DNA of 64,000 nucleotides from the NCBI GenBank assembly GCA_963844695.1, contig CAWJPL010000016.1, forward strand, positions 124,001 through 188,000, in the 5' to 3' direction. A program made the translations under genes and the position numbers. Origin of the DNA: RYN-230 sp963844695. GTDB taxonomy: Bacteria; Actinomycetota; Actinomycetes; Streptosporangiales; Streptosporangiaceae. Below are positions 53,105 to 61,327 of this stretch, piece by piece; position 1 is the stretch's first letter, and each line of letters opens with the position of its first letter. A model generated the notes under the pieces. It searched no databases. It was given only the letters and a program-made list of their open reading frames with translations, and was not told where the DNA came from.

Positions 53105-54457
53105 ATGACCTATGGCACCACCGTGCCGCACCCCGCCCCGTTCCCGGGCCCGCAGCAGGGCCACACAGGCCGCACCGGGCCGGCCGGGAGCGGTCCGCGG
53201 CCGCCCGGCGGGCTGCCCAGACTGCTGCCCGCGCGCGGCGTCGTGCCGGTTGACCTGCACACCCACCTGTCCCGCTTCGGGGCGCCGCCCTACTTGGGGG
53301 ACCCCGGGACGCTCATCCCCGTGCTGAAGGCGGCCGGGCTCACCGGCCGCGGCGGCGCCGCCTTCCCGGTGTACCGCAAGCTCGAGGCCGTCGCCGAGGC
53401 GAGGACCCAGCCGGTGGTCGTCGGCAACGGCGCCGAGGGCGAGCCCGCGAGCGACAAAGACAAGTCACTGCTGTGGATCTCGCCGCACCTCGTCCTGGAC
53501 GGCCTCCAGCTGGCCGCCGAGGCGGTCGGCTCACGGGCCGTCGCGCTGTACGTGCACCGGAACACGCGGCTGCAGGAGCGGCTGCGGGCCGCGGTCGCGG
53601 AACGCGCCGCCGCCCGCATCGACGTGGCCCCGGTGGAGATCATCGACGCGCCGCCGCGCTTCCTGGCCGGCGAGGAGTCCGCGCTGGCCAGCCGGCTCAG
53701 CGGGCAGCCCGCCATGCCCCGGTTCAAGCCGCCGCGCGTGTTCGAGCGGGGCGTGGCGGGCCGGCCGACGCTGGTGCACAACGTGGAGACCCTGGCGCAC
53801 CTGGCCCTGATCGCCCGGTACGGGCCGGCCTGGTTCCGGGCCGCAGGCACGCCGGAGGAGCCGGGCAGCATGCTGTGCACGCTGCATCAGGCGGACGGCC
53901 GGCGGGACGTGGTCGAGACCGGGCTCGGCACCCCGCTCCGTGACCTGCTCCGGCTCGACGGCACCCAGGCGGTGCTCAGCGGCGGTTATCACGGCGCCTG
54001 GCTGCCGGTCGCGGATGCGGCCCGGATGACGCTCAGCAACGAGCATCTCCAGGCCGCCGGGGCGTTCGTGGGGGCCGGGGTCCTGGTAGGCCTGCCGGCC
54101 GGCCGCTGCGGGATCGCGGAGACCGCGCGGGTCGCCCGCTACCTGGCGCTGGAGTCGGCCGGGCAGTGCGGGCCATGCTTCAACGGCCTGCCCCGCATCG
54201 CCGCCGCAATGGACGAGGTAGCCAGTCCCCGGCCCGACCCCCGCGCGGTCACGGACATGATCCGCTGGGCGGGGCTGGTGGAGGGCCGGGGCGCCTGCCA
54301 CCACCCGGACGGGACCACCCGGTTCGTCCGCAGTGCCCTGCACGTCTTCCGGGACGAGATCGCCAACCACGCGGAGGGGCGTTGCGTGGACCCGGTCCGG
54401 GAGCCGTTCCTGCCCCTGCCGGCGGAGAGCGCGCTCGACGCGGCCGACTGGAACTGA
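53105..54457 (+). CDS. NuoF-like NADH-binding flavoprotein (SLBB, iron-sulfur)
   Basis: A 450-residue protein. After a Pro-rich N-terminus comes G-L-T-G-R-G-G-A-A-F-P (FMN/NADH loop), then V-V-V-G-N-G-A-E-G-E-P-A-S-D-K-D, a typical NuoF/HydB core. The C-terminal cluster region reads E-S-A-G-Q-C-G-P-C followed about 40-45 residues later by G-A-C-H-H-P. In NuoF the first position is E-S-C-G; here it is Ala, so only three Cys are seen. It would take electrons from NAD(P)H and pass them to the ferredoxin encoded next or to the membrane cytochrome. It is 24 bases after the cytochrome gene. Confidence 0.88.
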   Translation: MTYGTTVPHPAPFPGPQQGHTGRTGPAGSGPRPPGGLPRLLPARGVVPVDLHTHLSRFGAPPYLGDPGTLIPVLKAAGLTGRGGAAFPVYRKLEAVAEARTQPVVVGNGAEGEPASDKDKSLLWISPHLVLDGLQLAAEAVGSRAVALYVHRNTRLQERLRAAVAERAAARIDVAPVEIIDAPPRFLAGEESALASRLSGQPAMPRFKPPRVFERGVAGRPTLVHNVETLAHLALIARYGPAWFRAAGTPEEPGSMLCTLHQADGRRDVVETGLGTPLRDLLRLDGTQAVLSGGYHGAWLPVADAARMTLSNEHLQAAGAFVGAGVLVGLPAGRCGIAETARVARYLALESAGQCGPCFNGLPRIAAAMDEVASPRPDPRAVTDMIRWAGLVEGRGACHHPDGTTRFVRSALHVFRDEIANHAEGRCVDPVREPFLPLPAESALDAADWN

Positions 54458-54537
54458 ACCGGCGAAACGCTGAACCTGAGCCAGCACGGACTGAGCCAGC
54501 ACAGAATCTGGGCCAGCACGGAAATGAGGAAGCGCAG

Positions 54538-54741
54538 ATGAAAGAGGAACTGCGGGTTAACCCGACGGCCTGCTCCGGCCACGGCCTGTGCGCGGAACTG
54601 CTGCCGGAGCTGGTCACGCTGGACGAGTGGGGCTACCCGATCGTGACCCGCGGCGCGGTGCCACGCTCGCTGGACCGCCACGTCCGCCGGGCCGTGACCG
54701 ACTGCCCCACGCTGGCCCTCAAGCTGCTGCCCATGTCCTGA
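54538..54741 (+). CDS. Small [3Fe-4S]-type ferredoxin
   Basis: 67 residues. The ligand pattern C-S-G-H-G-L-C (His at the usual second-Cys position) and a later D-C-P match the actinobacterial single-cluster ferredoxins that carry a [3Fe-4S] cluster or exchange a fourth ligand. It is the last gene of the cytochrome-NuoF unit and probably links the flavoprotein to the membrane. The ATG has a GAGGAAG site. A short repeat of C-C-A-G-C-A-C-x-G-A lies in the 80-base gap before it. Confidence 0.87.
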   Translation: MKEELRVNPTACSGHGLCAELLPELVTLDEWGYPIVTRGAVPRSLDRHVRRAVTDCPTLALKLLPMS

Positions 54742-54773
54742 GAGGTAACCCAGAGGAAACGCAGAAATACCCC
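54741..54773. promoter_or_regulatory. 11-bp direct repeats, response-regulator-type box 2
   Basis: Three adjacent 11-bp units start with AGAGG or AGAAA: 54741-54751, 54752-54762 and 54763-54773. The middle unit is identical to the first unit of box 1. They sit 27 bases before the response-regulator start and overlap the ferredoxin stop codon. This fits self-regulation. Confidence 0.6.
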
Positions 54774-54799
54774 GTAGCTACCCCACCCATACTGGACGG

Positions 54800-55594
54800 A
54801 TGATGAGCGACACGCAGACCGCCCCGCCCGGCACCGTGGCCCAGCCGGGCCCTGCCGGCCAGCCGGGTGCTGCTGGCCAGGCAGCCCCGGTCAGGCGGCT
54901 GGACGGCAGCCCGATCCGGGTGCTGGTCGTGGACGACGAGCCGAGCCTGGCTGAGCTGCTGGCCAGCGTGCTGCGTTATGAGGGCTGGGAGATCATGACG
55001 GCCGGGGACGGCGCGTCGGCGGTCCGGGCCGCCCGCGACTTCCGGCCCGATGCCGTGGTCCTGGACATCATGCTGCCGGACTTCGACGGCCTGGAAGTGC
55101 TCCGCCGGATACGGCAGGAATCCCCGCACGTGTGCGTGCTGTTCCTCACGGCCAAGGACGCCGTGGATGACCGGGTGGCCGGGATCACCGCGGGCGGCGA
55201 CGACTACGTCACCAAGCCGTTCAGCCTGGAGGAAGTGCTGGCCCGGTTGCGCGGGCTGCTCCGCCGGGCGGGCCTGGCCCGGTCCCGCGGCGAGATCCAG
55301 CTCGTAGTGGGCGACCTGACCATGGACGAAGACGCCCGCGAAGTGCGCCGGGGCGACGAGGTGATCGACCTGACCGCGACCGAGTTCGAGCTGCTGCGAT
55401 TCCTGATGCGCAATCCGCGCCGGGTGCTGTCCAAGGCCCAGATCCTGGACCGGGTCTGGAACTATGACTTCGGCGGCCAGGCCCACGTCGTCGAGCTGTA
55501 CATCAGCTACCTGCGCAAGAAGATCGACGCGAACCGCGAGCCGCTGATCCACACCGTCCGCGGCGTCGGGTACGTGCTCAAGCCCGCGAGTTGA
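54800..55594 (+). CDS. OmpR-family response regulator
   Basis: 264 residues. After a Pro/Gly/Ala-rich N-terminus of about 35 residues, the receiver domain has the acidic pair in V-V-D-D-E-P-S, phospho-Asp in V-L-D-I-M-L-P-D, Thr in F-L-T-A-K-D and Lys in V-T-K-P-F. The C-terminal winged helix shows D-L-T-A-T-E-F-E-L-L-R-F and R-G-V-G-Y-V-L. It is followed 8 bases later by its histidine kinase. Its likely binding sites are the 11-bp repeats at 52293 and 54741. Confidence 0.92.
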   Translation: MMSDTQTAPPGTVAQPGPAGQPGAAGQAAPVRRLDGSPIRVLVVDDEPSLAELLASVLRYEGWEIMTAGDGASAVRAARDFRPDAVVLDIMLPDFDGLEVLRRIRQESPHVCVLFLTAKDAVDDRVAGITAGGDDYVTKPFSLEEVLARLRGLLRRAGLARSRGEIQLVVGDLTMDEDAREVRRGDEVIDLTATEFELLRFLMRNPRRVLSKAQILDRVWNYDFGGQAHVVELYISYLRKKIDANREPLIHTVRGVGYVLKPAS

Positions 55595-55601
55595 GGATCT
55601 G

Positions 55602-57179
55602 TTGATGAGCAAGCCGGCCAGACGCCGGCTCCGGACCCGGCCCTCGGCCGGGTCCTTTCCAGCGCTGGCTGGGCCGCCGCACCCTGCGTGGCCGGCTGAT
55701 CGCCGGGCTGCTCGCCCTGCTCGCCGTGGCCTGTGCCGCCATCGGCCTGGTGACCTATGTCGGGCTGCGGCACGGCTGATGAGCCAGCTCGACGAGCAGC
55801 TGGGGGCGGCCAGCGCCCGGTACACCACCTGCCTCGAGTCGGGCCCGCCCGGCAGCGACCAGGGCGGCGCGCTGGGCACGGGCCGCAGTTCCCTGATCCA
55901 GCCGGCCGGGGACGACGATCACGACACGGACAACATGCCAGGCGGCCCGCAGATGTGCGGGCAGGAACAGGGCGGCCAGACCTTCAGCGCCTGGATCGAC
56001 GGCAGCAAGGTCGTCTCCCCGACCGTGGCCAACGGCCCCTGCCGCCTGACCCCGGCCGACCTGACTGCGCTCAAGACGCTCAAGGGGGCCCGGCAGCCGG
56101 AGAGCCTTTCCTTCACCGAACTCGGGCCCTACCAGCTGATGGCGTCCCCCGGGCAGGGCGGCAGCACCGTCATCACCGGCCTGCCGCTGGGCCCGGCGCA
56201 GAACATCCTGCAGGACGTGGAGCTGACCGAGGCCATCGTCTTCTCGGGGGTCCTGATCCTGACCGGCCTGCTCGGCACGGGGTTCGTCCGGCTGTCGCTG
56301 CGCCCGCTGCGCCGGGTCGCGGCCACCGCCACTGGGGTCACCCAGCTGCCCCTGGCCAGCGGCGAGGTCACGCTGCCCGACCGGGTCCCGGACGCCAACC
56401 CCCGCACCGAAGTCGGCCAGGTGGCCGTGGCGTTCAACCGGATGCTCGGCCACGTCGAGTCGGCCCTGGGCCGCCGCGCGGCCAGCGAAGCACGGCTGCG
56501 CCGCTTCGCCGCCGACGCCAGCCACGAGCTGCGCACCCCGCTGGCCGCCATCCGCGGCTATGCCGAGCTCGCCCTGCGCCACCCCGGCCCGGTGCCGGCC
56601 GACATCGAGCACGCCCTGCAGCGGGTCGAGTCCGAATCCGAGCGGATGAGCGTCCTGGTCGACGAGCTGCTGCTGCTCGCCCAGCTCGACGCGGGCCGCC
56701 CGCTCGCCCAGCAGCCGGTGGACCTGACCCGGCTGGCCATCGACGCGACCAGTGACGCCCGGGTCGCCGCAGGCGGCCACCGCTGGCTCCTCGAACTGCC
56801 GGACGAGCCGGTCCTGGTCCGCGGCGACGAGCACCGGCTGCACCAGGTGCTGGCCAACCTGATGAGCAACGCGGCCAAGCACACCCCCAAGGACACCGTG
56901 GTCACGCTGGCGCTGACGGCCGGCGAGGCGCCGGGCACGGTCGAGCTGAGCGTGACCGACGACGGGCCCGGCATCCCGCCCGAACTCCAGCCGACGCTGT
57001 TCGAGCGCTTCGTCCGCGGCGACTCCGCCCGGGCCCGCGGGACCGGCGGAACGGCCAGCACCGGCCTGGGCCTGGCCATCGTGGACGCGGTGACCACCGC
57101 GCACGGCGGCCAGGTGCGGCTGGAGAGCAAGCCCGGCCGGACCCGGTTCGTCATCACCCTCCCCCGGCTGGACGGCTAA
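55602..57179 (+). CDS. Sensor histidine kinase, two compensating frameshifts
   Basis: A typical HAMP sensor kinase. The H-box reads D-A-S-H-E-L-R-T-P-L-A-A-I-R-G-Y. N- and G-box motifs are L-M-S-N-A-A-K-H-T and D-D-G-P-G-I-P, F-E-R-F-V-R-G and G-L-G-L-A-I-V. A second membrane helix lies near residue 210 (F-S-G-V-L-I-L-T-G-L-L-G-T-G). The first membrane helix (L-I-A-G-L-L-A-L-L-A-V-A-C-A-A-I-G) is in another frame between breaks near 55662 and 55783, so the open frame looks intact but lacks its first helix. It is the partner of the response regulator 8 bases upstream. Confidence 0.88.
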   Translation: MMSKPARRRLRTRPSAGSFPALAGPPHPAWPADRRAARPARRGLCRHRPGDLCRAAARLMSQLDEQLGAASARYTTCLESGPPGSDQGGALGTGRSSLIQPAGDDDHDTDNMPGGPQMCGQEQGGQTFSAWIDGSKVVSPTVANGPCRLTPADLTALKTLKGARQPESLSFTELGPYQLMASPGQGGSTVITGLPLGPAQNILQDVELTEAIVFSGVLILTGLLGTGFVRLSLRPLRRVAATATGVTQLPLASGEVTLPDRVPDANPRTEVGQVAVAFNRMLGHVESALGRRAASEARLRRFAADASHELRTPLAAIRGYAELALRHPGPVPADIEHALQRVESESERMSVLVDELLLLAQLDAGRPLAQQPVDLTRLAIDATSDARVAAGGHRWLLELPDEPVLVRGDEHRLHQVLANLMSNAAKHTPKDTVVTLALTAGEAPGTVELSVTDDGPGIPPELQPTLFERFVRGDSARARGTGGTASTGLGLAIVDAVTTAHGGQVRLESKPGRTRFVITLPRLDG

Positions 57180-57217
57180 GGCCCGGCCAGGTGCCTTCAG
57201 CCAGTCCAGCCCTGTCA

Positions 57218-57271
57218 GGCGGGTTCAGTCAGCCCGGCGGGTTCGGTCAGCCCGGCCGGTTCGGTCAGCCC
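57218..57271. repeat. 18-bp tandem repeat, intergenic
   Basis: Three units of about GGCGGGTTCGGTCAGCCC stand in the 249-bp gap after the histidine kinase gene. The minus strand would read A-G-L-T-E-P repeats, but no credible gene is associated. The gap otherwise holds nothing recognised. Confidence 0.8.
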
Positions 57272-57428
57272 GGCGCGCCGCACGGGTTCATAGCCGCGGC
57301 AGAGACCGGCTGCAGTCCCGGTCCAGCCGGGACCCCCACGGTAGGAGTATGACTTCCCCGCAGCGCTGGCACGCCCCCTGGGCCCCAGAAGACCCAGACG
57401 CCCCACGCGTCAAGATCGCCGGCCGCCG

Positions 57429-59657
57429 ATGAGCGCCGTCACCACCGGCCCACGCCAGCCCGCCGCCGCGGGCCGCTCCAGGCCGGGCCGGCTATCCGGC
57501 CTGCTGCGGGGCCCGGCGGCCGACCCGCGCTGGGCCCGGCCGGCCCTGCTCACCCTGCTGGTGCTGACCGCCCTGCTGTACGGGGCCGGGCTGAGCCGCA
57601 ACGGCTGGGCGAACGACTTCTACTCCGCCGCCGTGCAGGCGGGCACCAGGAGCTGGAAAGCGTTCTTCTTCGGCTCCTTCGACTCCTCGAGCTTCATCAC
57701 CGTGGACAAGACCCCAGCTTCGTTGTGGGTCATGGAGCTGTCCGCCCGGGTGTTCGGCCTGAACTACTGGAGCGTCCTGCTGCCGCAAGCCGCGGAGGGC
57801 GTCGCGTCGGTGGCGATCCTCCATGCGGCGGTGCGGCGCTGGTCTGGGCCGGCGGCTGGGCTCATCGCCGCCGGCGCGCTGGCCGTGACCCCGGTGGCCA
57901 CGCTGATGTTCCGGTTCAACAATCCCGACGCGCTGCTGGTGCTGCTGATGACGGCCGCCGCGTACGCGATGGTCCGGGCGACCGACTCCGGCCGGACCCG
58001 GTGGATCGTCCTCGCGGGCGCCCTGCTCGGGTTCGGCTTCCTGACCAAGATGCTCCAGGCCTTCCTGGTGCTTCCGGCGTTCGCCCTGGTCTACCTGGTG
58101 GCCGGGCCGCCGCGGCTGGGCCGGCGTCTGTGGCAGCTGCTGGCCGGCGGCGCGGCCCTCCTCGCCGCGGCGGGGTGGTGGGTGGCGATCGTGCAGTTCA
58201 CCCCGGCGGCCGACCGGCCCTACGTGGGCGGCTCGACCAACGACAGCGTCCTGCAACTGGCCCTGGGCTACAACGGGCTAGGGCGCCTGGACGGCCACGA
58301 GACCGGGTCGGTGGGTTTCAACGGCGCCGCCGCCCCCGGTGGCGGCGGTGGCGGGGCCGCGTTCGGCGGGTCCACCGGCCTGAGCCGGCTGTTCGCCAGC
58401 GACATGGGCGCGCAGATCAGCTGGCTTCTGCCCGCCGCGCTGATCGCGCTGGGCGCCCTGGTGTGGCTGTCCTGGCGGCGGCCGCGGACCGACCGGGTCC
58501 GGGCCGCGGCTCTGCTGTGGGGCGGCTGGCTGGTCGTCACCGGGCTGGTGTTCAGCTACATGAGCGGCATCATCCACCCGTACTACACGGTGGCCCTGGC
58601 TCCCGCGATCGGTGCGCTGACCGGCATCGGTGTGGTCACCGCCTGGCGAGCCCGGCGCAGTGTGACCGCCGGGCGGGCGCTCGGCGCCCGCGCCGTCCTG
58701 GCCACCGCCGTGATCGTGACCGCGTGGTGGGCCTCTGCGCTGCTCGGCCGCTCGGCGGGGTGGCTGCCCTGGCTGCGGCCGGTGATCCTGGCCTGCGGCG
58801 TGGCCGCGGCGGCAGGCGTGATCGCCGAGCGCTGGCTCAGCGGCCGGGCCATGGTGTTGTCCGTGGCGCCGCTGGCCCTGGTGGCCGGGCTGGCTGGGCC
58901 GCTCGCCTACAGCCTCGACACGGCAGCCACCGCGCACACCGGCGCGCTCCCCAGCGCCGGGCCGTCCGTCGCCTCCCTGAGTGGCCCGGGTGGCGGGCCC
59001 GGCGGCGGTGGCGGGTTCGGTGGCGGCCGGCCCGGCGCCGGGTTCGGCAGCCCGGGCGGCATCACCCAGGGCGGCTCTACTCAGGGCGGGACCGCTCGCG
59101 GCGGGACTGGCCAGCCTGGTGCCGGAGCCCCGGGCGTGCCGCGCAACGGCCCGGGCGCCACGGGTGGCACCAGCGGGGTCCCGGGTGGCGCCGCCGGCCG
59201 GTCGTCCGGGAGCGCCGCCGGGCGTGTCCCGGGGAGCACGTCCGGACAACCTGGACACGTTGCGGCCGGTCAGGGCGGTGGCGTCGGCGGCGGCCTGGGC
59301 GGCAACACCCAGGTCTCCAGGGCCATCACGAACCTGCTGACCAGTGGCGCCGCGGGCTACCGCTGGGCGGCGGCCACCGTGGGCGCGGAAAGCGCGGCCC
59401 CGTTCCAGCTGGCCAGCGGCGAGCCGATCATGGCTATCGGCGGGTTCAACGGCACCGACCAGACGCCCACCCTGGCCCAGTTCAGGAAGATGGTGGCCGC
59501 GCACGAGGTGCACTACTTCCTCGGCGCGAACGGCCACACGTTCGGCGGCGGTTCAGGCGACGCGGCCCAGATCACCTCCTGGGTGCAGTCGCACTTCACC
59601 AAGCAGACCGTCGGCGGCGAGACCGTCTACGACCTCACCAGCCCCACCAGTTCCTAG
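57429..59657 (+). CDS. GT39-family (ArnT/PMT-like) membrane glycosyltransferase
   Basis: A 742-residue protein. About ten membrane helices occupy residues 35-500. The first external loop carries N-D-F-Y-S-A-A-V-Q-A-G and the F-I-T-V-D-K-T-P-A-S-L-W motif with the acidic pair that binds the lipid-linked donor. After the last helix comes a Gly/Pro/Ser-rich linker (about 520-640) with G-G-G-P-G-G-G-G-G-F-G-G-G, then a C-terminal globular domain (A-M-A-I-G-G-F-N-G-T-D onward), an arrangement common in actinobacterial family-39 enzymes. It should transfer a sugar from polyprenyl phosphate outside the membrane. Confidence 0.9.
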   Translation: MSAVTTGPRQPAAAGRSRPGRLSGLLRGPAADPRWARPALLTLLVLTALLYGAGLSRNGWANDFYSAAVQAGTRSWKAFFFGSFDSSSFITVDKTPASLWVMELSARVFGLNYWSVLLPQAAEGVASVAILHAAVRRWSGPAAGLIAAGALAVTPVATLMFRFNNPDALLVLLMTAAAYAMVRATDSGRTRWIVLAGALLGFGFLTKMLQAFLVLPAFALVYLVAGPPRLGRRLWQLLAGGAALLAAAGWWVAIVQFTPAADRPYVGGSTNDSVLQLALGYNGLGRLDGHETGSVGFNGAAAPGGGGGGAAFGGSTGLSRLFASDMGAQISWLLPAALIALGALVWLSWRRPRTDRVRAAALLWGGWLVVTGLVFSYMSGIIHPYYTVALAPAIGALTGIGVVTAWRARRSVTAGRALGARAVLATAVIVTAWWASALLGRSAGWLPWLRPVILACGVAAAAGVIAERWLSGRAMVLSVAPLALVAGLAGPLAYSLDTAATAHTGALPSAGPSVASLSGPGGGPGGGGGFGGGRPGAGFGSPGGITQGGSTQGGTARGGTGQPGAGAPGVPRNGPGATGGTSGVPGGAAGRSSGSAAGRVPGSTSGQPGHVAAGQGGGVGGGLGGNTQVSRAITNLLTSGAAGYRWAAATVGAESAAPFQLASGEPIMAIGGFNGTDQTPTLAQFRKMVAAHEVHYFLGANGHTFGGGSGDAAQITSWVQSHFTKQTVGGETVYDLTSPTSS

Positions 59658-59666
59658 CCCTCCGGT

Positions 59667-59702
59667 CCCCGGCACCGGCGCGCCCATCGCGCCGGGCCGG
59701 GG
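59667..59702. terminator. GC-rich hairpin between convergent genes
   Basis: CCCCGGCACCGGCGCG (59667-59682) pairs with CGCGCCGGGCCGGGG (59688-59702), with one bulged A and a five-base loop. It lies between the GT39 stop and the AraC stop and suits both strands. Confidence 0.65.
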
Positions 59703-59706
59703 CGGG

Positions 59707-60564
59707 TCATCGGGCGGCACGGGCGTAAGCGGCGGGGGTAATGCCGTAGCAGCGGCGGAACCACCGGGTCAGGTGGGCCTGGTCGGCGAAGCCCGCGTCG
59801 GCTGCGGCCTGCCCGGGCGGCGTCCCCTGGGCCAGCTCCCGCCGGGCGGCCCGGAGCCGCAGCTGGCGCTGGTACTCCCCGGGGGCCAGCCCGGCCACGG
59901 ACCGGAAGGCCCGGTAGGCGGCGTAGCGGCTGCACCCGGCGGCGCCAGCCAGGTCGGCGCCAGAGACCGGCCCGGCGTAGTCCGCGTCGAGCAGGTCCCG
60001 GACCCGCCGGGCGATACGCATGGTCTCGGCCGCGCTCACCCGGGCCGGGACGGCCGGCCGTCCCGCCCCCACCCGGGCCGCCCGGCCCAGCGCGATGGTC
60101 AGCCGCTCGCCGCACTCCAGCGGGGTGGCGGATCCGGTCAGCGCGCGGTGCAGCCGCCGCAGCGCCGCGGCGAACTCGGGGTCCGCCACGACCGGCGCGG
60201 CGAACAGCGGCCGCCCGGCTGGCCGGCCACCGATGTCGGCCAGGACGTCGGTCACCAGGCCGGGGCCGATGTGGATCATCCGGTAACTGAATCCCTGGCC
60301 GGTGGCGGCGTGGCCGTCGTGCGGATCGTCGGGGTTGAAGGCCATGACCATCCCGGCCGCGCTGGTATGTGCGCTCCCCCGGCAGGTGAAGGACTGCGCG
60401 CCGGACTCGGTGACGCCGAAGGAGTAGGTGTCGTGACTGTGCCGGTGATACACGTGCTCCCGGAAGTGAGCGTGCATGGCTTCCAGCGGCTCGTCCGCTG
60501 AGCGCCAGTACCGGGACCAGTCCCCGCCGCCCACCGGGGCGTGGCTGGCTGCCGGGCCGCTCAT
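59707..60564 (-). CDS. AraC-family regulator
   Basis: 285 residues. The N-terminal cupin-like sensor has H-R-H-S-H-D-T-Y-S-F-G and F-N-P-D-D-P-H-D-G-H. The C-terminal double HTH shows G-A-D-L-A-G-A-A-G-C-S-R-Y-A-A-Y-R-A-F and A-A-A-D-A-G-F-A-D-Q-A-H-L-T-R-W-F. Members of this type often control adjacent exporters or DUF2000 genes. Its first bases overlap the TetR stop by four bases, so the two are one operon. Confidence 0.9.
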   Translation of the reverse strand: MSGPAASHAPVGGGDWSRYWRSADEPLEAMHAHFREHVYHRHSHDTYSFGVTESGAQSFTCRGSAHTSAAGMVMAFNPDDPHDGHAATGQGFSYRMIHIGPGLVTDVLADIGGRPAGRPLFAAPVVADPEFAAALRRLHRALTGSATPLECGERLTIALGRAARVGAGRPAVPARVSAAETMRIARRVRDLLDADYAGPVSGADLAGAAGCSRYAAYRAFRSVAGLAPGEYQRQLRLRAARRELAQGTPPGQAAADAGFADQAHLTRWFRRCYGITPAAYARAAR

Positions 60565-61160
60565 GGCCGCGCTTCCGGCAGCACGCCAGCGAGGACGGTG
60601 GCCACGAGCCTGCGGACGGCTCCAGGCCCGGGCGGGACACCTTCCCGGCCGGCGAAGAGCAGGTGCGCGGCCCCGACCAGGGTGGGCGCGAGCGTGTCAA
60701 CGTCAGCATCCGCGGCGATACGGCCGAGGTCGCGCTCGACGGTGAGGTAGGAGGCGATCATGTCCGTGGCTTCCGTCAGCAGCGGGATACCGGCCGGCCC
60801 CGCCTGGCGCAGCCGGGCCCGCAGCTCGTCGCGGGAGATCACGAGGCTGACGATGCCCAGGGCGACGGAGCCGAAGAGGTCGGTCAGCGCCTCCGTGAGG
60901 TTGCCGGCGACGGTGCCAGTCCCGGCGGAGGCACGCAGGGCGGCGGCCTGGCTGTCCAGCCGGGCGATGCGGTCGGCCACGAGCTCGGCGAGGAAGGCGT
61001 CGAAGTCGGCGAAGTGCCGGTGCAGGACGCCCTTGGCGCAGCCCGCCTCGCTCGTGACCGCCCGGCTGGTCAGCGCGTTCGGCCCATCCCGGAGCAGGAC
61101 GCGCTCGGCGGCGTCGAACAGCTGGTCACGCGCATCGCGGATGGCCACCCCCGTCGGCAC
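60561..61160 (-). CDS. TetR-family regulator
   Basis: 199 residues. The N-terminal HTH contains A-L-T-S-R-A-V-T-S-E-A-G-C-A-K-G-V-L-H-R-H-F, with the ligand domain beyond. It is divergent from a methyltransferase gene, and the shared 167-bp gap carries two palindromic operators. It likely represses itself, AraC and the methyltransferase until a ligand binds. Confidence 0.9.
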   Translation of the reverse strand: MPTGVAIRDARDQLFDAAERVLLRDGPNALTSRAVTSEAGCAKGVLHRHFADFDAFLAELVADRIARLDSQAAALRASAGTGTVAGNLTEALTDLFGSVALGIVSLVISRDELRARLRQAGPAGIPLLTEATDMIASYLTVERDLGRIAADADVDTLAPTLVGAAHLLFAGREGVPPGPGAVRRLVATVLAGVLPEARP

Positions 61161-61224
61161 CGCTCCTCACCTCCCCGGCCAGACCTCCCCGGCCAGACCT
61201 CCCGGCTGAGCCCGCCCGTTGCCG

Positions 61225-61261
61225 AGTGGGCACCCGCCCACTATGGTGGGCACGTGCCCAC
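61225..61261. promoter_or_regulatory. Two palindromic operators for TetR
   Basis: AGTGGGC-N4-GCCCACT (61225-61242) is followed three bases later by the perfect 16-bp GTGGGCACGTGCCCAC (61246-61261). Both share the GTGGGC half-site. They lie between the divergent TetR and methyltransferase genes, next to a TATACC sequence that may be the -10. Confidence 0.75.
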
Positions 61262-61327
61262 TATACCGCCGGGGCGAACGCCTCCTCCTCCTGAGCACGA
61301 AGGGCGTGAGCTTCACAGGCCCGGCAG

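Noticed and set aside
57215..57406. Minus-strand frame with A-G-L-T-E-P repeats
   Set aside because: The repeat is a property of an 18-bp intergenic tandem repeat. No ribosome site and no conserved sequence outside it.
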